Positions 59,494-64,000 of a stretch of 64,000 nt of DNA are shown one piece after another (within the stretch, counting starts at the first letter, position 1; each line of letters opens with the position of its first letter). Where the stretch lies: NCBI RefSeq assembly GCF_003931855.1, contig NZ_CP034248.1, positions 372,001 through 436,000 of the forward strand. The letters are read 5' to 3'. Origin of the DNA: Paenibacillus lentus. GTDB lineage: Bacteria > Bacillota > Bacilli > Paenibacillales > Paenibacillaceae. A program made the translations under genes and the position numbers. The notes beneath the pieces were generated by a model. That model searched no databases. It had not been told where the DNA came from and was given only the letters and a program-made list of their open reading frames with translations.

Positions 59494-60168
59494 CTACAAT
59501 AACGTGTCCTCGATAAGGTATTCTATAATAACCGATACAATAAAAATTACAATGGCATACACAATCCCCCATCCTGAGGTTCCACCTTTTTGGATGGCTA
59601 GATTACGACGAACTTCAGGATCATTATGAGATTGCATGATCTGATCAATCACTTTTTTAGATTTTTTGTAATATATTTGATTAGCCAAAATCGCCATCCC
59701 AATACCCACCCCTGCAAATCCACCACTCGACTCTGAACCTAAGAACATTAAAAAAATCGATATCAGCGATAAAGTTCCAACATACATTGCGCACTCCGCA
59801 TACATTTTTCGATATCCGAGCCAAATGGGACCAAACAGGAAGATAGGCCAGTTCCATTTCGATTTCCTCATCACTTTTTCAAAATATTTATCATTATTTG
59901 TATGTAATCTTAGTAAATGAGTAAGTTCATCCTCGCTATATTGTTGATATGTACCATATGGTGGTGGCATGTAGGATGGCGCTGATGACGGTACGGGTGA
60001 TGGTCCTGGCATGCTCGGCACTGGTGGCGGCCCTGATGCTGGCGCTTGTGATGGTTGTGGTGGCACCTGCCCTCCCCCCTGTGACACAAGATTCATCCCA
60101 CAATGCTCACAAAATCGAGCCGTAGCATTTAGTCGTCTTCCACATGAAGAACAAAATTTGTAATCCAC
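59494..60168 (-). CDS. Zinc-ribbon membrane protein (DUF2628-like)
   Basis: About 224 residues from GTG 60168, with AAGGAAGGA 9 nt upstream. A zinc ribbon opens the protein (CSSCGRRL, CEHCGMNL), followed by a Pro/Ser/Gln-rich linker (about 30-75) and a membrane part: YFEKVMRKSKWNWPIFLFGPIWLGYRKMY, typical of DUF2628, and further spans at about 130-150, 150-165 and 200-220. Such proteins are common in Bacillales and of unknown function. It stands alone, divergent from the stalk-domain gene. Confidence 0.8.
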   Translation of the reverse strand: MDYKFCSSCGRRLNATARFCEHCGMNLVSQGGGQVPPQPSQAPASGPPPVPSMPGPSPVPSSAPSYMPPPYGTYQQYSEDELTHLLRLHTNNDKYFEKVMRKSKWNWPIFLFGPIWLGYRKMYAECAMYVGTLSLISIFLMFLGSESSGGFAGVGIGMAILANQIYYKKSKKVIDQIMQSHNDPEVRRNLAIQKGGTSGWGIVYAIVIFIVSVIIEYLIEDTLL

Positions 60169-60446
60169 TCCGTTCAGTCCTTCCTTTTTAATAGAGAACA
60201 CCAAACTTTAAACATAGTATGTATCTAGTAAAATCATACCAAATTGACCAGGCGGATGGAACTACTATACATTTCAAATTGAATTAAAAAACTATCTGCC
60301 ACAGCTTTCGTAAGTATGAGTATGACCAAACCCGCCTTTCAAACCACTCCACAACATCCCAAATCGCTTCAGGATGCCGAAGTTTCTATACATACTGCTA
60401 TCTAATTATGATAGAATGGCAGGAAAATATTAGGGAGGGCTTTTCT

Positions 60447-61004
60447 TTGAAAAAATTTATCTCTGGTTGCCTTGTAGGTGCCTGTCTCATGCTAGGAACA
60501 ACGGTCTATGCAGAACAAATTAAGCAGTTCATATTGACTCCTGTCACATATCCCATAATTGTCGATGGCGTAGAGTATAAGGATGTTGAACGTCCAGTAT
60601 TAAATTATGAAGGCAGCACTTATGTTCCTCTTGCCAAGTTAGGCGACATTACTGGTGTAGACTATGTTTGGAATGATCAACTTGGAAGAGTGGAAATTAA
60701 CACTGGAAAGGGACAATTTTATTCTGATTACAATGGTGATATTCCCAATTATGCAAGTGTAAATGGTATCTCGTCCGGAAAAAGAATAGAGCTATCCGAT
60801 GGAAAAACTGTGGTGTATGCATATGATGTTACGGATGCGACTGAAGAATATATCCAAAAGTATGTTAGGGAATTGGAAAACCAGGGATATATCTATGAAA
60901 GTGATACATCCGATAATGAGATTTCCTATTATTCCAAAGGAGATATCTTTGTAGGACTTACTGTGATGGGATATGACTTCAATGTCCTTATCTCTAAAGA
61001 TTAA
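60447..61004 (+). CDS. Secreted stalk-domain (copper amine oxidase-like N-terminal) protein
   Basis: 185 residues from TTG 60447: GGGAGGG lies 8 nt upstream and the sequence then begins as a signal peptide (MKKFISGCLVGACLMLGTTVYA). A stalk domain (PF07833 type) follows at about 30-100: PIIVDGVEYKDVERPVLNYEG and STYVPLAKLGDITGVDYVWN. The rest (100-185) is a small alpha/beta region of unknown type. Stalk-domain proteins are numerous in Paenibacillus and probably act in the cell wall. A longer frame to 60408 lacks a ribosome site. Confidence 0.82.
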   Translation: MKKFISGCLVGACLMLGTTVYAEQIKQFILTPVTYPIIVDGVEYKDVERPVLNYEGSTYVPLAKLGDITGVDYVWNDQLGRVEINTGKGQFYSDYNGDIPNYASVNGISSGKRIELSDGKTVVYAYDVTDATEEYIQKYVRELENQGYIYESDTSDNEISYYSKGDIFVGLTVMGYDFNVLISKD

Positions 61005-61114
61005 TATAGTTATGGATGAAGCGGCCCACGCCGTTTCAAAATCCTGATCAGATAGTCGACTTCCACCTTCTTCAATATATTCGACCCGCTATAATTAAGG
61101 TGCAATTGAACAAA

Positions 61115-61154
61115 GGACACTTCATACAGCAGCAAACCGCTGCATGAAGTGTCC
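61115..61154 (-). terminator. Terminator of the PTS-deacetylase operon
   Basis: GGACACTTCATACAGC (61115-61130) and GCTGCATGAAGTGTCC (61139-61154) pair with one mismatch; on the minus strand TTTGTTCAATT follows. It is 48 bp after the deacetylase gene. Confidence 0.8.
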
Positions 61155-61201
61155 CGCAAGAGTAAAATGATGAATTATTCAATGTACCCTTACAGCAAGA
61201 T

Positions 61202-61966
61202 TCATAGCTGACTATAACGGATCAGTTCGATCCCCTGCTGCCTGATATATTGCTGCAAATCTTTATTCATAAACAGTGCCAGATCCTGCTCTCGTTCATC
61301 ACATAGCGAAGAAATATTCCGCAGCTCTTCATCGCTATACCCGGGATGCCCAGCAATTTCAACGGTATAGTTCGTATCCTTGTATTTCTCCAGTACGGAT
61401 CTTAGCCACGCCTCGCTCACAAATGATGCAGACATATCACCGCACAGCACATCGGTTCCTTTTACACCCGCTCCCGGTATACTCCCTTGCAGTTCAGGAG
61501 ATAACTGATCATCCCTCCGCATAGGCACGTTATATTCTTTCGCCAGCTCAATAACAATGCCCATCATTTGCGCATCCTTGATGCTAAAACCATGATGCGT
61601 ATCCAAGTGATTCAGGGTCAGTCCAGTGGCGAGGAATTTTTCAATTTGTGCTGTAAGCTCAAGCTTCACTTCCAAGGCATTGTAAGAGGAAGGAATGAGA
61701 CCCGGTTTTCTATAAAAATTACCGTCACCATCAACAATACTTCTCACTTGAGCAGCGTCCAATATAGGCTTTCCAAACGTCAGATTTAAATGAACGCCCA
61801 TCTCCGTAATTCCTGCTTTTTGGGCTAATTCAGCACTTTTCTCAAAATGCACCGAATTGGTGAGCGCTGAAGTATCTGTAATGGTGCCTTCCCTCATCCC
61901 CTGCAGGATCCCCTTACTGATGTTCTCCGTCATTCCATAGTCGTCAGCATTTATGATCAGCCTCAT
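61202..61966 (-). CDS. ChbG/YdjC-type carbohydrate deacetylase
   Basis: 254 residues. The metal-site motifs of the YdjC family are present: LIINADDYGM at the start, MGVHLNLTFGKPI, LTLNHLDTHHGF and EIAGHPGYSDEEL. ChbG removes one acetyl group from chitobiose phosphate or chito-oligosaccharides before hydrolysis. It starts 19 bp after the PTS gene, so the sugar taken up by that PTS may be an acetylated disaccharide. The 6-phospho-glycosidase that usually completes such an operon is not present before the terminator. Confidence 0.9.
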   Translation of the reverse strand: MRLIINADDYGMTENISKGILQGMREGTITDTSALTNSVHFEKSAELAQKAGITEMGVHLNLTFGKPILDAAQVRSIVDGDGNFYRKPGLIPSSYNALEVKLELTAQIEKFLATGLTLNHLDTHHGFSIKDAQMMGIVIELAKEYNVPMRRDDQLSPELQGSIPGAGVKGTDVLCGDMSASFVSEAWLRSVLEKYKDTNYTVEIAGHPGYSDEELRNISSLCDEREQDLALFMNKDLQQYIRQQGIELIRYSQL

Positions 61967-61985
61967 GATTTTTCGTCTCCTATAT

Positions 61986-63848
61986 TTATTTTTTAACGAT
62001 GAACAGATGCTGGAGTGGCTCTACGGTTCCCTGAACCTGAGAAACAACATCTTTGAACGAATCCATATTCGTCACGACAATAGGAGTGGTCAGCTGGAAA
62101 CCCTCGCCTTTGATTTGGTCCATGTCAAACTCAATCAGAACATCGCCCCGCTTGACTCGATCGCCTTCCTTTACCTTCTGGGAGAAATGATTCCCCTTCA
62201 ACTTAACGGTATCTACTCCAATGTGCATTAAAATTTCCACTCCATCATCCGATCTCACTGCTATCGCATGTTCGCTTTTCATCGTCACCGCTACGGTGCC
62301 GTTCACCGGGGATACCAGGACACCTTGTGACGGAATAATCGCAATCCCTTTACCCATAGATTCTGAAGAGAAGACAACATCATCAACCTCATTCAAAGGA
62401 ATAGCGGTACCAGCAAGCGGACTTACAACGAGGCTCTCCGAGCCCGCTTCCAAAACCTCAGAAGCTTTGGTTGCTTCAGACACGCCATGATCTGTTCCTT
62501 TGGTGGGAGGTACGTCTTTCTTCGACTCATGTCCAAACAGAACTACACAGGTTGCTCCGGCAATAATGGAAACCAGGACACCAATAATGTAGTATATCAT
62601 CGGGCTTTGTGCAGGCATCGTAAATACATTCAAGAAGAAGTTAAATACGATCAGCTTAACGCCTAGGGCCCCTACGACAGCTCCACCAATAGCACCGGCA
62701 ATAACCATATAAATAATCGTTTTCCGGTAGCGCAGAACGATACCGTACAAGATCGGTTCAGTTACACCTGACAAGATCGCGGATAGAAACGACGAACCAC
62801 TTAACGCTTTTAAATCTTTATTTTTTGTCTTCAAGAAGACTCCCAATGCTATACCCATAGAAGCAGCAATAGACATGCCTGCTAGTGGGGTAATGTAGTC
62901 TCCCCCCGCACTAAGGTTGTTTATAATAATCGGCACGGTTGCCCAGTGCAGGCCGAACAGAACTAGGAAAGACCATGATCCGCCAAGAACGATTCCCGCA
63001 AGGATCGGGCTGCTGTTAATTAGGAAATTGACCGCATCTCCGACCCCCTGGCCGGCGTATTGAGCGAATGGCCCGATCAACATCGCTGTTAACGGAACCA
63101 TAATAACGAGTGACAAGAACGGTACGGCGAACAACTGCAGGTTTTTGTGAATGATTTTTTTTAGTGCTTTCTCAAGTACCGAATAAATACTTACGGCGAT
63201 AAACATAGGGAACACAGATGATGCATAATCCACTAAAGGAACTGAAATCCCCATAAAGTGAGTTGAATTTCCATTCGCTAACAAGGCTGTAAAATTCGGT
63301 TCAAGCAGCGCTGCCCCAATAGCAGCAGCTACATAAGAGTTGACATTCAAGACGCGAGCAATCGTAACCCCTAACAGAATAGGAAGGAAGAAAAAGATAG
63401 AGTTGCCCGCCGCCGACAAAATTGCATAGGTACCGCTATCTGTGGCGATCCAGCCTAATCTCTCCAGTACGATAAGCAGTGCTTTGACCAGACCGGCACC
63501 GGCAAATACCGGGATGAGCGGTGTGAGACTACCCGAAATGAGTCCAAAAATAGAGGACCAGAAGCCCTTCTTCTCTTTCACAACCTCTTCTTCTGATTCG
63601 GAAAATCCTTCTTTTCCGTGAATATGTTTATACACCTCGGATACATCATTACCGATAACGACCTGAAATTGTCCTCCACTTTCAACAACCTTTAACACAC
63701 CCGAAGTTTGCTCCAGCGTCTTTTTGTCCGCCATACTGTTGTTCTTCAGAACAAACCGTAATCTTGTGGCGCAGTGGGTCAAGCTCTGAATATTTTGTTT
63801 TCCGCCAACAAGCTCTGTAATATCCTTTGCCAATTGTGAATGATTCAT
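61986..63848 (-). CDS. Beta-glucoside-type PTS permease, EIIBCA
   Basis: 620 residues in the order IIB-IIC-IIA. IIB (1-90) has the phosphorylated Cys26 in QSLTHCATRLRFVL. IIC (about 105-455) has about ten membrane spans and the GITEP-like loop GVTEPILYGIVLRYRK. IIA (about 465-620) has the phosphorylated His542 in VEILMHIGVDTVKL. This is the BglP/TreP-like family that takes up beta-glucosides or disaccharides. AGGAGG is 6 nt before the ATG. The leader carries a RAT and terminator, so a LicT/BglG antiterminator (not in the window) controls it. Confidence 0.95.
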   Translation of the reverse strand: MNHSQLAKDITELVGGKQNIQSLTHCATRLRFVLKNNSMADKKTLEQTSGVLKVVESGGQFQVVIGNDVSEVYKHIHGKEGFSESEEEVVKEKKGFWSSIFGLISGSLTPLIPVFAGAGLVKALLIVLERLGWIATDSGTYAILSAAGNSIFFFLPILLGVTIARVLNVNSYVAAAIGAALLEPNFTALLANGNSTHFMGISVPLVDYASSVFPMFIAVSIYSVLEKALKKIIHKNLQLFAVPFLSLVIMVPLTAMLIGPFAQYAGQGVGDAVNFLINSSPILAGIVLGGSWSFLVLFGLHWATVPIIINNLSAGGDYITPLAGMSIAASMGIALGVFLKTKNKDLKALSGSSFLSAILSGVTEPILYGIVLRYRKTIIYMVIAGAIGGAVVGALGVKLIVFNFFLNVFTMPAQSPMIYYIIGVLVSIIAGATCVVLFGHESKKDVPPTKGTDHGVSEATKASEVLEAGSESLVVSPLAGTAIPLNEVDDVVFSSESMGKGIAIIPSQGVLVSPVNGTVAVTMKSEHAIAVRSDDGVEILMHIGVDTVKLKGNHFSQKVKEGDRVKRGDVLIEFDMDQIKGEGFQLTTPIVVTNMDSFKDVVSQVQGTVEPLQHLFIVKK

Positions 63849-63898
63849 ATCATAACCTCCTAATTAATTCATTTCAGATTGCTATTTTGAGAAAATAA

Positions 63899-63961
63899 AA
63901 ACCTGAACTGAGGCTATCTCATTGACTTTAATCGCCAACAAAATAGCATCAGTTCAGGTTT
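63899..63961 (-). terminator. Conditional terminator in the PTS leader
   Basis: AAACCTGAACTGA (63899-63911) and TCAGTTCAGGTTT (63949-63961) pair perfectly, with extra GCTAT/ATAGC pairs inside. On the minus strand TTTTTATTTTC follows. It is 50 bp before the PTS start and overlaps the antiterminator site. Confidence 0.9.
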
Positions 63962-63984
63962 CGCCTGCCGAACAGTCACAATCC
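63956..63984 (-). promoter_or_regulatory. Ribonucleic antiterminator (RAT) for a LicT/BglG protein
   Basis: On the minus strand GGATTGTGACTG, TTC, GGCAGGCGAAACCT agrees with the RAT consensus of the sacB/bgl/lic family (GGATTGT.ACTG...GGCA.GC.AAACC). Its 3' end shares six bases with the terminator stem, so protein binding to the RAT would prevent the terminator. Confidence 0.92.
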
Positions 63985-64000
63985 CCGGATCATATTCAGT

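Overview
The window reads as a Paenibacillus-type genome (Bacillota, order Bacillales). The reasons are AGGAGG-type ribosome sites, sigma-A promoters, a YesM/YesN two-component pair beside a carbohydrate ABC transporter, S-layer-homology (SLH) domains, DUF2264 and GH88/GH43/GH8 enzymes, catabolite-response (cre) sites, and a LicT/BglG-type antitermination leader. Most of it is chromosomal metabolism on the minus strand. The main exception is a transposon-rich, partly A+T-rich islet at about 35.3-42.2 kb. All functional names come from reading motifs; no database search was possible.

Layout. 0-9.3 kb: end of a CNNM/CorC-type membrane protein, a decayed nitroreductase, small metabolic enzymes (UlaG-like hydrolase, SDR, cyclase, GNAT proteins), a MacAB-like efflux operon and a kinase-fold protein. 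9.3-11.1 kb: a decayed 5'-nucleotidase and a MOSC protein. 11.1-19.8 kb: a concentration of pyridoxal-phosphate (PLP) genes. These are pdxS, a tRNA-Cys-like gene with C33, serC, a LysR regulator, and an operon speA-glyA-hemL-argD-like with a clear promoter. 19.9-22.2 kb: a MarR regulator with a Cys-rich tail, a thioredoxin-like protein, gene debris, a DUF2691 gene broken by a stop codon and an overlapping 55-residue membrane protein.

22.3-35.3 kb: a glycan-uptake and degradation locus (GH88, heparinase II/III-like, DUF2264, two permeases, binding protein) diverging from yesM/yesN, with a cre site between. Degenerate tandem repeats lie in several of its junctions. 35.3-42.2 kb: a dispersed repeat, a thioredoxin-like gene split by an intact IS4-family element, an IS256 relic, and an intact IS3 element inside an IS150-like relic. 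42.2-47.9 kb: xylan/arabinoxylan genes (two GH43 proteins with near-identical ricin-type tails and a cytoplasmic GH8 exo-oligoxylanase).

47.9-64 kb: an orphan binding protein, a GNAT protein, a luciferase-like monooxygenase next to a GTP cyclohydrolase II-like protein, a large PQQ-propeller/SLH surface protein downstream of a MalT-like LuxR regulator, a zinc-ribbon membrane protein, a stalk-domain protein, and a beta-glucoside-type PTS permease with a ChbG/YdjC deacetylase under RAT/terminator control.

The least-explained signals are: (1) five hairpins of similar design at or near the 5' ends of unrelated minus-strand transcription units; (2) the PLP-enzyme concentration with its odd tRNA-Cys; (3) an 18-codon in-frame deletion in the argD-like gene; (4) the S-layer propeller protein and its regulator. 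I saw no CRISPR array, rRNA operon, prophage or recognisable phage-defence system.
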